The notes under the pieces are model-generated. The model was given only the letters and a program-made list of their open reading frames with translations, had not been told where the DNA came from and searched no databases. From Nitzschia sp. pyKryTriq1 (lineage: Eukaryota > Bacillariophyta > Bacillariophyceae > Bacillariales > Bacillariaceae), in the NCBI GenBank assembly GCA_956465555.1, contig OY101120.1:1240001-1304000 (forward strand): a stretch of DNA of 64,000 bases, read 5' to 3'. The position numbers and the translations under genes were made by a program. This document shows, in pieces, positions 20,589-31,283 of the stretch. Position 1 is the stretch's first letter, and every line of letters begins with the position of its first letter.

Positions 20589-21547
20589 CTAATCGCTTTT
20601 CACTTCTTTCGACTTCTTCTTATCGCCGTTTTTATTTCTTTTCAACTCTTGTTTCTTCACCTGCACCAACAAGGTCGAGGCTTCTGAGAGGAAGAAAAGC
20701 AACATCATAAGCGAATCCAAGAGAAGCGGGGCACACAGCATGATTCCGACGAAAATGCCGCGCTTGTCGAAATAGTTTTGTGTCGCGAATCGCTCCCAAT
20801 TTCTGGCGCCCAGTCCGTTCAGCCACTCTGAGGAGCGAACTAGAGCACCGATGAAGACCATGAGACAAAGTCTGGGAGCTGTTCCACGAGATCTCCTTGA
20901 GACGTAAAGGGATAGAAAAAACATGACGCATTGGAATCCGACGAGACACATTATGAATTTTTCCGACCAAGTGATGGCGCTGCGGAAGGCATGGAAATGT
21001 TCAAGTGGTGTACTTGGGCCCACCTAAATTTTAAGTACGGAGTAGGACAAAAGACTTGTTGAATAAACAGTACCATACAACATACAGATAATTCTGTACA
21101 CCGAAACACGGTAAGACTCACCTGTCTCGACACGATGTCTCCAATCACACTGTCTGCTATTCCTTCCAAAGGCGAGTGGTCCATCATGTGTTGTTGAATC
21201 ATCCGTTCAATCTCCTCGTCATCCATGCCATCCAAGTCTAGATCCTCCAAGTCCTCTGGTGACATTTCGTTTCCTCGATGATTCTGAAAGCCCCCGTTTT
21301 GTTGTGCTCCTTCTGTAGTAGCCCCATCTCCCAGCAAAGCAGATAAACCTTCCTCAAAACGAGTGGATATGTGATTTGTGGCCTCGAGCACTTCGTTGCT
21401 CAATCTATTGAACAAACTTTCGCCTGGAATCATAGTACTAGCGTCTGGCTCTCGAGCAGGTTTCTTCTCTCTCTCTCTTCTTCTATGTTTACCGATCGAG
21501 GTCCTTTCTGGAAAGATAGGCAAAGACAATCTTGCTTGTTGCTCCAA
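20589..21547 (-). CDS. TMEM18: TMEM18 family membrane protein
   Basis: Two exons, 21547-21122 and 21023-20589, giving 286 aa (intron 98 bases). The first 140 residues are an acidic, polar extension (DLEDLDLDGMDDEEIERMI) absent from animal TMEM18, which is about 140 aa. The second exon is the TMEM18 domain: hydrophobic segments near 165-185, 190-210 and 230-260, the conserved LNGLGARNWERFATQNYFDKRG, and a basic Lys-rich tail that in animals is a nuclear-envelope and DNA-binding signal. A later Met (M39) could be the start. The function is poorly known even in animals. The gene is convergent with the MFS-SEC14 gene (62 bases apart). Confidence 0.85.
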
Positions 21548-22060
21548 AATACTTTCGTTAGTCTACTACAAGTACTGCTTCGTGGTTTCGTGTTGTGTCC
21601 AGTGTCCATTGTCCATCATTCTCATCATTGTTCAACAAGTTCCAAGAAATTGTGTTGGGGGCAGCTTTGGGGGGCGCTACACACGCCCGCCAGTCGTTGG
21701 GCGGGCGCGATTTTATGCCATGCCCGCCAAGAATGGAGCGGGCATGCCATCTTATCGTGCATCACATCGCGTGAAGAAGTTTCCATGTGCCTTGTCGTGT
21801 TGTGTGTGGCAGTTGGCAGTCCAACGAAAACAGAAATAACACGGAAACTTCGCTTGTTACGATCCGTGATGCGTGCTGTAGAGTAGACAGTAGACGAAGC
21901 ACCCATTCTCTTGTTGATGCGAAAGCAGCAATTCAACAACCTCGCCTATGGGCACAAGTTCATTCTACAGTACCCCCATCTTTTGTAGTCACTGGATTGA
22001 TTGATACAGACAGTAGCTACGTGCCCTAGCTAGCTAGCGTCTCTTATATCGACAGGCGGA
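21548..22060. promoter_or_regulatory. Divergent promoter, TMEM18 and Tubby-like gene, with twin GC hairpins
   Basis: 513 bases with no gene. Two adjacent hairpins stand out: CGCCCGCC/GGCGGGCG with an 8-base loop at 21684-21707, and CATGCCCGC/GCGGGCATG with a 10-base loop at 21719-21746. A short CTAGCTAGCTAGC repeat lies near 22028. Confidence 0.5.
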
Positions 22061-25000
22061 ATGGATATTAGGGAAGTTAACCTTCCATCACCGGCGGAAG
22101 AAACTGTTATTACTATTTCTGATGCACAACCGCCTGTGACGACACAACCGTTAAGGATGGATAATAGTGGCAGCCCATCATCTGCCTCTTCGATTTCCAA
22201 AGAAGAAGGAACTGAAGAGTTTGACAATAGTGTTGGAATTTCTGTAGGAAACAGTGGGGTCGACAGGGTACACGTAGCAGAGGACACCCATCAGGATAGT
22301 GCTATAGCAATTCATGTCGCAGATGAAGAAAAGGTGGTGTTGGATAACATCGCAGAAAAGAGGGCAGACGAGACGGCTTCTGTTGTTATTGTTGATTCGG
22401 TCAAAGCTAACGAGCTGGAATCTGATCATCCTACTACTGCTTCTCCAGAAGTAGGAGTAGTGCAGACAGTAGATGATTCCGTATGTTCTGATTATGCTTC
22501 TGCTACTGATACTGATACAGGTACTGTTACAGCCAGCACCGTTTGCGCGAAAACAACAAATAACAAGGGCCCAGAGGAGACATCGCGCCAACTACTTGTT
22601 CCAGGGCCAGAGGTTAAAGAGATGGAATCAAACATGTCTCAGTATATTTTACTTGGGCTACCGATCGATGCTTTGCATGCCATAGCATCGTTCCTCTCGC
22701 CAAAAGATTTTTGCAATTTTGGACTTTGCAGCAAGGGCGCCACCAAAGTCTGCGGGGATGTCTTCCGGCGTGTGCGGATGCATGGCTTTCGATGCGCGAC
22801 CGAAGTGATCACGGCATGGGTAAGTGTCAAGTGTGAACTGTGAACTGTGGAACTCTTGTCAAACCGTCACCTCATTGAGCTAACATTCTCCTCAAACACA
22901 ATCGTTGCAATAGACACTGAATCAGCATTCAGATGCGAAGGAGCTTTGTGCTCTCTACATTGGAGCTGGGGTTCCAATTTATCCTCTTTCGTTGGGCCAT
23001 TCCTACCACACGACCGTGTGGCGTATGGGTATAGAGGCGCAAGAAATGCAAAATGCGTCAAGAAACGCCGATTCGACAACAACTGGTATCGGGACGGACA
23101 ATACAGCTACTATCGAATCCAATAACGGGGAGAACGAGATCGCCTCTGGAACTCCTGTGGATCGTTTTTTTGTGGAGCGCTATGAAACTAGAGCGAGAGA
23201 GGGGTTGAATTCTTCTATTTCATATCTCGAGGAGAAATCAATCTATATGCTGAATTCTGCAAAGCATGCGGACGAAGCCAATAGTTTTGCGCAGAGCGTT
23301 CGAAGACAAATGTCGATGGCTCCCAACCGTTTCGTGGTGCGACCGCCACACAACCACGGACATGTGCACATGGAAGATAGGCATGCCCATGGAGCGCATG
23401 GAGAGGTTATACATGCGGAAGGGCGCGCACCTCAGCTCTTTCGTCATCAATCGACGGAGATCCCTGTTTCTGTCGGAAACGAAGCTCCTCGTCGGGGTGT
23501 ATCGCGATCCAGCTCGCAGTCAGATTTGCGAGGGCGCTCCCCTAAAGTCGTCGTCAAGGTCCACCGCCACCTTTTAGACCAACACCTGTTGGGTCGTCCT
23601 TTTGTGGATGATAAAGATGGCTTGATGACAGCCGCTCCAGTTAATCTTTCCGCGGACTTCTTTCATCCTCATTTCAAAGCTTCCACGATTTCGGCTCGAA
23701 ATGAGTCGGTACTGCACGCGGCCGCAACAAATTATACTTCAAGTGGCCTCGTCTCTGGTGCGCTTCTTCCTGCATGGAATCATTCCTTTGTTCCTCCTCA
23801 ACATCCCGTGGATCTTGGTACTCGTGGAAACGGAATTGGAGATCTTCTCGCGGACCCGGTTGCGGGAATGAACGGGCATCATTTGCCGCCAGCGGACGCA
23901 ACCGACGACTCTGACAGTGATGTGGAGCTAGCCAATCATCAAGTGTTGAATGCGGCAGAAACAATATTTGAACCACCGGCGGTTGTTCTACAGGCAGCAA
24001 ATGCTGGTAGTCCACTGGTTTCTTCTGTGGCTCAATCAGAGGTACCAAAAGTCAACCCTTATCCTACTCCGACGCATCCAAATATTTTGGTGAATGTGGA
24101 TCTAGAAGTGTATAGTGCATCATTGGCGAATAAGAAAGTCGACGTCGACCAGGCGGACCGAGAAATTCGTCATCATTTGCGAACGCGGTTCGCGGTCTAC
24201 CAGCGGAGGCTGGAAAATCACCTGTCGCAGCATGATAGCCATGGATTTGACGAATGTATGCTTGACTTTTGGGATGAGTTTTTGCCGCATACGGCAAACA
24301 TTCATTACTATGATCGGAACACAGCAGTTCCGCGTATATCGTGCCTTCACAAGTTCTTGACGAGGCCTTGCCCAAAAGCAATAGGTGTAGTCCAGTGCGA
24401 AATCGAGCGCATCAAACTTGGTCCCAAAAAGAAGGGGGTCAATATGAAAGGTCGTTTCTTTCCGACCTATGAATATCGTTTATTCATCCGTCATCGACCT
24501 CCAGAGGCAAGTGACGGGTCGGAACCTCAGCGGCGGGATACTGTGTTGATGATGGCCAAGAATCGTGGCCGAAAGCACGTGGAATCTTCCGCCTCCTCAG
24601 CCGCAGGCAAGAAGGGTGCGAATAATTATTTCCTGTACATACCGCAACAAGAAGAAGTGGAACAGCACTTCAGGAGCGTGAATGGGTTAGATATACCGTC
24701 GGAGTCCATAAGGAACGGGGCAAGTAGTAAGCCAATGCCGTTGGATGGGCCAGCCTTGATGGGCCGTCTCCAGAGTAACTTCATTGGAACCGAGTTTCAG
24801 ATATTCACGCCACAAGTAGCCAAGAAGGGCCAGGTAATAAAAAACGCGCCGAAGAGATCGTACACGACGCCCGTGAACTCTGGTCTCATCGCCGCAGGCT
24901 ATCCTGAGGACGAATTTGGTTACGACAGTGGTGTCTCAAGCGACAACCCCTCGTCCTCGGGTCGACGAAGAAGTAGATTTGGGCGCCTGTCACTGAGACG

Positions 25001-25745
25001 TAATGGAGGCAGCACACCTTCAGAACCATCAACTATTGCAGAAGATGATCCACCGATGAAACCATTGAGAAGATCGCGGTCCTCTGGAGACATGGCGGAG
25101 AGCAACAGACGGACAAGAACCAGCCGAAGAGCTATAGCAAACAACTCAGAGGGAGTCGACGTGCAACGGTCTCACCCCCCTCTGTTGGAGGAAGAAGATG
25201 GCGCCATTACCTACACTGCGAATCTTCTTGGAAGTAGACCCAGAATTATGGATGTTTGCATTCCAAGGGTCAGCCCCGATGGGGTGCCGGGGGCTGAATG
25301 GATGAAGTATCTCGATAACTGCTTACCCGATGTTGAAGGTGGGGCGGGTAATCGAATGCTCAATCATCTCAAGCAAATACAACAGCGGTTGGAGAACGAG
25401 GAACACGGAGTCGTCACACGGTCTAATCAAGGAGAAGTTGATGTCAACAACATTGAGGACTATTCACCACCGGATGATTTTGGTTTGCTGGCGCTGCAGA
25501 ACCGCCCGCCATGGTGGAACATTGAGTTGGGATCCTTTGTGCTAAACTTCGGTGGCCGAGTAAGCGTTGCTTCCGTCAAGAACTTTCAACTGTGTGACAG
25601 AGTAGACCAGGACTACATCATGCTTCAATTCGGTCGCATTCAGGGCCGTCACTCCTTTACGATGGACTTCCAGCACCCCTTGACAGCAGTGCAAGCCTTT
25701 GCGATCGCTATTTCTTCTCTGCAGTCGAAGATATCATTTGGTTGA
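22061..25745 (+). CDS. F-box / Tubby-like protein (TULP)
   Basis: Two exons, 22061-22819 and 22914-25745, giving 1196 aa. An acidic N-terminus (1-190) is followed by an F-box-like segment (LGLPIDALHAIASFLSPKDF, about 197-240). The junction joins ITAW to TLNQHSDAKEL in frame. A long His/Ser-rich middle follows, then a split Tubby C-terminal domain from about 765: RFFPTYEYRLFIRH, AKNRGRKH, NNYFLYIP, FIGTEFQIF, PRIMDVCIPRV, and the diagnostic end WWNIELGSFVLNFGGRVSVA, FQLCDRVDQDYIMLQFGRIQ and PLTAVQAFAIAISSL. Plant TLPs also pair an F-box with Tubby, binding phosphoinositides and SKP1. Here the Tubby barrel carries a large insertion (about residues 885-1000) and the protein is two to three times the usual length. 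Confidence 0.9.
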
Positions 25746-27026
25746 AAGGGTAGGCTATGGCTGAAATGCCATGGCTGATATCGGAAGGCACACTGCGCCA
25801 GGTGGAAGATGAGATCTTCGTATTCCTTGCTTCACGCAACTTATGACCTCCTTCCGTGCAAGGTACTATAACTGAACCGTTAGAATAGTAAAACGAGATC
25901 TTTCCTACCATACCTTAGAAGGACTCATCCAGGACAGCCAAGGGACAGCTACTACTTCTTGATCTTTCTTTCTTACTGTTGTTTCATCTCTCTAGTAGAG
26001 TTGTAGATTGGATGGGGTTTCGTTGACGCAGTAGAGCACTGAGACGGGTAGTAGTAGTGGAAAAGGTCAACGTAACCCGTTCTAAATGCCACAGGATACT
26101 CGTACCCTACTCCTACTACATGGTACTAGTACCAGCACAGTCTTTCTGCCATTATGATGAGTTAGGATGCATTATTATTATACTATCTCCCGAACTCTCA
26201 AACTGTCTTTTGTTGCCTGCAGGCAGTACTTGTACTCTCTGCTGGGTCGCTCTCTACTCTACTCTCTCTAGTAGTACTACTAGCTCTAGTAGTACTAGTA
26301 GTAGTAGGTAGAGTACCACCAGTTACATTACGTCCATGCTACAGTAGTCTAGAGTAGATAGGGAGGTCTACGAAGTACGTACGTACAAGTACTTCTACCC
26401 AGTAGAGGAGTCTACATACAGTATACAGTACAGGATGTAGTCTACCCAAACTTCAAACTAACAACCGACCAGCAGGGGTCCGGTCCATGGGGCGCGCCAT
26501 GGACCACTGGCCTGCGCGTGTACAGGCAGTACCAGGTAATCTACTGGTACCAGATCCCGGCCAGTAAAGTATGCAAACATATACATAATCGTATCTGAAT
26601 ACATTATTGAGAAAAGAGCATTGGATTTATAAACGGTTTTTAGTAAACAAATATTTATCGTCCGGCGCGCAGATAAATGAGATCTAAAGCACGACGTTGT
26701 AATTTTTTTACCATCATCTCTCGAGAGATCAGCGAATAGTCTACAATAAGAACAGTCTCATGAACACTCTCAATACTTTCAACCATCACATCCAACATCC
26801 CTTCTTCAGATTGACGATTGCCCGACCTTGAGATCCTGCCTCCTAGTGTAGAGTTTAGTGAAAGTATCGTTGCGTCTCAGTCCCTTCGCCAGCTGATATT
26901 CCGTTGAAAAGCCTTAGATCAATATCTTCTGGGATTCCGCTGCCAGAGTGCTTCAACAAACAACTCCATGGGGATATAATTCTGTCTGTCTATTTTGAAC
27001 AGCTTGAGTAACCCAGAGGAAAAATC
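25746..27026. other. 1.3 kb intergenic region rich in short inverted repeats
   Basis: No gene could be supported. Contents include TACTAGTACCAG near 26120, dense CTAGTAGTACTAC units at about 26265-26310, GTACGTACGTACAAGTAC near 26375-26393 and a 24-base inverted repeat at 26482-26505. The final 400 bases are AT-rich and probably contain the RING gene promoter and 5' UTR. Confidence 0.45.
26482..26505. repeat. Perfect 9-base inverted repeat with GGCGCG spacer
   Basis: GGTCCATGG, spacer GGCGCG, then CCATGGACC. The stem is perfect and the middle contains a nested GGCGCGCC palindrome. It lies 0.5 kb upstream of the RING gene. Confidence 0.7.
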
Positions 27027-28818
27027 ATGGCGTCACCTTTCTCCTTTCACTGCATGATATGCTTCGAAGAGTTCGACACTGACAGACGCTTTCCAGTAGT
27101 TCTACCGTGTGGGCACACCTACGTTTGTAACCAATGTGCAGAGCGCCTTGAAAAATGTATGGAATGCCGAACTTCCTTAATTCAAATCATCCCACGCCCA
27201 CCAGCTGGGGATTCTCTCTATGGGGGACGAGGTGGAGGTCGATGGAGTTCTAGACCAGCGGGGAATCAATCGCCTGGTGCTCCGCCGCCTCCGATCAAAA
27301 GGCGTTTACCGCTCCCGAAGAATGTTGTTTTGATGTCGTTGATCGAAGCCACAGAACTTGCTGCAGAAAGTGTGAGAGGGCAAGAACAGCGTCCTTCCCT
27401 TTCCGAAAGTCCACATTTATCAATACCTCATGCTATCTTGGACATCGAAGAAGAGGAAGAGGAGAAGATTAAAACTGGCACGAGCTTGGCGATTAGTGTT
27501 TGTGGAACATACGCTATCGCGGTTAAAGAGGGGCTTGAAATCTACCCTAGTCGTCCAGACTCCTCTGCTCAAACGGAACGCGATAAGGCAGAGGAAGAGG
27601 AAGTAGATACACTCGTTCGCTTCTTTCATCTGGATAACAAAATTGACATTGTGGATCATGATCATGAGGATGTTGAGTTACAGCCCTCTGAGATCGGATA
27701 CAAAGAAAGCTCTCCAGCGAGACTTTCCTGGGGGGATAGAGTTCAAATTGTTTCCATTGAAGCAGGATGGGCCAAAATGGCTCGTGGCTATGGGTTTGTC
27801 CGAGCAGATAAGAACCAACTGGTCAAGGGTACGATTATTTCTTGGTGAAACGACCTGCTTGCATCACAATCGATATTTTCTCAACACTTCCCTCTTTTCT
27901 TTTTATGCAGTGGGATCGTCAGTCGACCGAGCTTGCAAGCTAGAAGCCTTGTTAAGGTTACTTTCGACAAGAAGAAAGGAGCTTAGAGCTGAGCAAAAGC
28001 GAGTGGATAACCAGTTTATTTCACTTATGAATGAACTACAAGTCTCGTTGATGTCAGACGAAGACCTAACTGTAATTGCTGCGGATACGTTTCATGAGAA
28101 GAAACCTAAAGATTTTGTTGAAGAGGTTAAGATTGACAAAATCGATCTTGAGCAGCCGTTATCGCAAGAGATTGAACGGTATGACAAATACGAAGATTCG
28201 ACACCTCTCAAGCCCCGACCGATGGAGCGGCCCATGACCCCACCAAATACAATTGAATCGTCAAGGGGCTTCTTCTGCACCAGTGGGGATGTCTTCGATG
28301 CGGTGATACCTCTGAGTGTGGGCAGCAGTTCGAGACGACAGCAGCGTGCTCTCCCTCACACATCGGAGAGTCCCGCGATCGTAGAAGCACTGGCACGAGC
28401 AAACTCCCATGGCTCATCCAGTACTGCCGAGTCGACGCCTACAAGGATTTTCCCATCGGCATCAGTTTCAAATCCATCTCCGAGTGCTTTGCGGGCTGGA
28501 GCCCGAGCCTGGCGAGAAATGCATGGACACCAGCCTGCTCCCGGTGATCTCTTTGGTGGGATCGACTTTCGAACAGGGATGAGTGGGCATTCCGCACTGA
28601 CTAGTGCGTCATCTCACCCCCACGACTATCTGAATCCACACAGCAGCCGCACTGTTTTTCGAGGGGGCTTCAGCAACCACAGTGGGATATCTTTGTGGAA
28701 GACGGGTCGGAGCAAACCCACCTCTCGGGGACCTTCTTCGAACAGTCACCTGGCCATGCCAATGTACCCGGGGACGCATCGCCCTGACGAAATGAATTCT
28801 TTACCCGAGACGTCGTAA
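27027..28818 (+). CDS. RING-finger protein, probable E3 ubiquitin ligase
   Basis: Two exons, 27027-27828 and 27911-28818, giving 569 aa. A C3HC4 RING lies at the very N-terminus: C9, C12, C28, H30, C34, C37, C44, C47. Residues about 150-270 contain a compact segment (TSLAISVCGTYAIAVKEGLEI, then SWGDRVQIVSIEAGWAKMARGYGFVR) that reads like an SH3-type beta barrel. Exon 2 begins with a coiled coil (about 275-310) and ends in a Ser/Pro-rich tail. RING proteins usually transfer ubiquitin from E2 enzymes; the substrate cannot be inferred. The order RING - beta domain - coiled coil is not one I can match to a named family. Confidence 0.82.
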
Positions 28819-28991
28819 ACGGGAAAGGATGAATAAATTTTATAGAATACATGATTTTCTTGGTCTACCCTGCTACGGGTACAGTACTTGGACACGTATG
28901 ACGTACGACCCAGTGTGGGTTGGTCATCTGGTTAGAATAAGTTAGGCATTAGAATAGAGTCAAAAATAATTATGATGAGACGTTTTGCTTT

Positions 28992-30063
28992 CTATCCTGA
29001 TGGTTGAGCGTCCTCAAAACTGTCCATCTGTTGCCAAACCCCATCGATTCCAGCTTTCCATAAAGTCACTTCGTTGTCGCCACTGCTGACAGCTAGCATG
29101 TGCCCTGTGACACTCCAGCTCACTCTCCACACTGGAGAATCAAATGTGTGGAGCAAGGTTGGCTGCCATTCAGCTGTGCGACCATTCTGAGTCCAAATCA
29201 GCACGGTCTGATCCTCCGAGCAAGATGCTACAACGTTGACATTCGGAAGAATGGATGGAGCCCAAGCTACATCGCGTACCCAGTCGCTGTGAGAGAGCTC
29301 TTTCGACACCGTGGCACTAGAATCCTCTTGCCACTGCCCACTTTCTTGCTGGACCCAAAAGCGAATCCTATTATCACATCCCCCTGTGACTAGGCGTGGA
29401 TACTCCACAGCGGCCGCAGAGCCTTCGGCATTCTCACTCTCGTCATAGTAGGCGCCATGTGGCGCCCAGCTTACAGCATTGACGCCTAAAGGATTGTCCT
29501 GGATGTATTCTACAGCCCAACTATTGTCGGACTGGTGCGTCAACACGCTCACTCGGCCATCGGAGGAGGCGGCAGCCACCATGAGTCCGTACTCATGTGG
29601 ACAAAAAGCAATGCCATTCACCGAAGACTCGTGCAGAAGGCGTGCCGCATGTAGCAAGGTCCAATCACGGGGACGGGTCTCTCTGTGGATGAGAACAGAT
29701 CCGTCGAAGCCACAGGAAGCCAAAATGACACCAAACTTCGGGTGGCTCCATGACAGCTGCCAAACAGGACCCTCGTGGCCCTGGAGGGTGGCTGAGAGTT
29801 CGTAAGACGTTTCGGAGACATTGTAGACTTTGATCGTGCGGTCTGAAGAAAGAATTGAGCGACGAGGTGCTGAATAATGGAACGGCGCATTTTTTCGGTT
29901 GCATCGAGCTCAATACCAACTTACCGGACGAAGAGGTTGCCAACTTGCAACCGTAATAATCCAATTGAGCATCGTGTACCAAATCCTCGTGCTGCGTATC
30001 CACATACATCGGACCAGGTGTCCCCGGGGCGGAAGGCGCTAGTGAAGTGCTGGTGGATGCCAT
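28992..30063 (-). CDS. SEC13: SEC13, COPII coat / nuclear pore WD40 protein
   Basis: Two exons, 30063-29925 and 29842-28992, giving 329 aa, the usual SEC13 size. Six WD40 blades are visible: HDAQLDYYGCKLATSSSDRT, GHEGPVWQLSW with LASCGFDGSVLIHR, HESSVNGIAFCPHEYGLMVA, NPLGVNAVSWAP, HSDWVRDVAWAPS with ASCSEDQTVLIW, and VWRVSWSVTGHMLAVSSGDN. SEC13 pairs with SEC31 in the outer COPII coat for ER export and with the NUP107-160 complex at nuclear pores. The tail is convergent with the RING gene, 173 bases apart. Confidence 0.95.
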
Positions 30064-30107
30064 GTTGTCAAAGTTTTTCTACTCTACAGTGCTCTTGTGC
30101 AGCAATG

Positions 30108-30144
30108 TAAGCACAGCACAGCACAGCACAGCACAACACAACAC
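30108..30144. repeat. AGCAC/AACAC pentamer repeat
   Basis: About seven tandem copies of a GCACA unit that shifts to ACACA, located 45-80 bases upstream of the SEC13 start codon, so likely in its 5' UTR or core promoter. Confidence 0.8.
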
Positions 30145-30342
30145 GAAATGCTGTGTGTATGTGAAAAAAGTATCTGGCCGAAAGGAAGTTGGAGCTGCCT
30201 GCCCTCACGGCCATGGTTAGGTCTACTTGAACTACAGGTACTCATACCGTACCGGGGGGGGTAGCTACAGTAGCTACCGGGTACTCTACCGTTGGTAGCA
30301 GAGAGAGCAAGCTGCGCCCCACTGCCGACGGGGCGGGGTCGA

Positions 30343-30660
30343 TGTAAGAATAATCCGATTCGAAACCCATTCACCGATAAAAGGACAGACCGTCCGTTGA
30401 GACCGTCGAGGTACTGACGTAACGAAGTTCCGACCGCGAACAAAACACTTGAATTGCAGATTGCATCACTTTAGGTCGTGCGTCGACGACACCAAAGAGA
30501 TCTCCATCCACAAGATTGATACTCTCGAACAACCTGCGGATTTCCTGACGAAACCACTGAACGAGGACCTGCTAGTGAAGTTTCGGAATATAGTTCTCGG
30601 TTGGTAAAGACGATTCATGGGAGTCGAAAGAGGGAGTGTAAGAAAAATCCGATTCCACTC
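30343..30660 (+). mobile_element. Decayed Copia 3'-end fragment
   Basis: Around 30425-30603 the sequence reads as the last part of a Copia RNase H region (PRTKHLN, HHFRS, DTLEQPADFLTKPL, then NIVLGW and a stop). A purine tract GAAAGAGGGAG and the LTR-like start TGTAAGAA follow at 30637. A second TGTAAGAA start at 30343 shares about 20 bases with it, then diverges. This is a different, much older Copia lineage than the element at 6.4 kb. It is a fragment, heavily broken. Confidence 0.75.
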
Positions 30661-31283
30661 AAGAACAAATGGAGTTCATTCCAGTATCACTATAATTTCT
30701 ATCACCTCGTGGAATTGCACTACTAGCCCTGTAACTAGACTCATTATCTGGTAATTTGTACAGGTCGATAGATGGGGTTGGCCAGAGGAGAGCAATCTTG
30801 TCCTGAACTGAGACTATTGAACCTCCAAGCCGCTGCGCGCTTCCTGCAGCGCGTACTTGTACCGGTAGAAGAGTTGGAAGGGATGGTGACTGACGACTCA
30901 TATGATTCAAATTTCTTCTGTCTCCTGCGACATGATATGTACTTCAGTTATGAATAGTATTCAATGAACCCAAGGTTTGAAATACTTGTGTTTCAAACAG
31001 GCCCGTACTACCTTTACTTTAGGCCCCGATCTGGAGTCACTTTTTCGGACGAAAGCTGCTGCTCGCCTCGTATCTTCACGTATTTCTCACTCATTCCTCT
31101 TTTCGCGAAACTATCACATCCTCCATCGGATCATACAGTACGAGTACACGAAGATTGTTTGACTCTCATTCTTGTGGCTTTGATTCAATCGCTGTTTTCT
31201 TGCCACTGCAAAGAAAGTCGGAAGAGGTTGAGCAATTTCTATTCGAATTTTCCGTCCGAAATCCACTTTGTGTCGACCCGATC
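30661..31283. other. Intergenic, promoter side of the MYB gene
   Basis: About 620 bases. Short open frames exist but show no family features. Part may be leftover LTR sequence of the Copia fragment. Nothing else seen. Confidence 0.35.
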
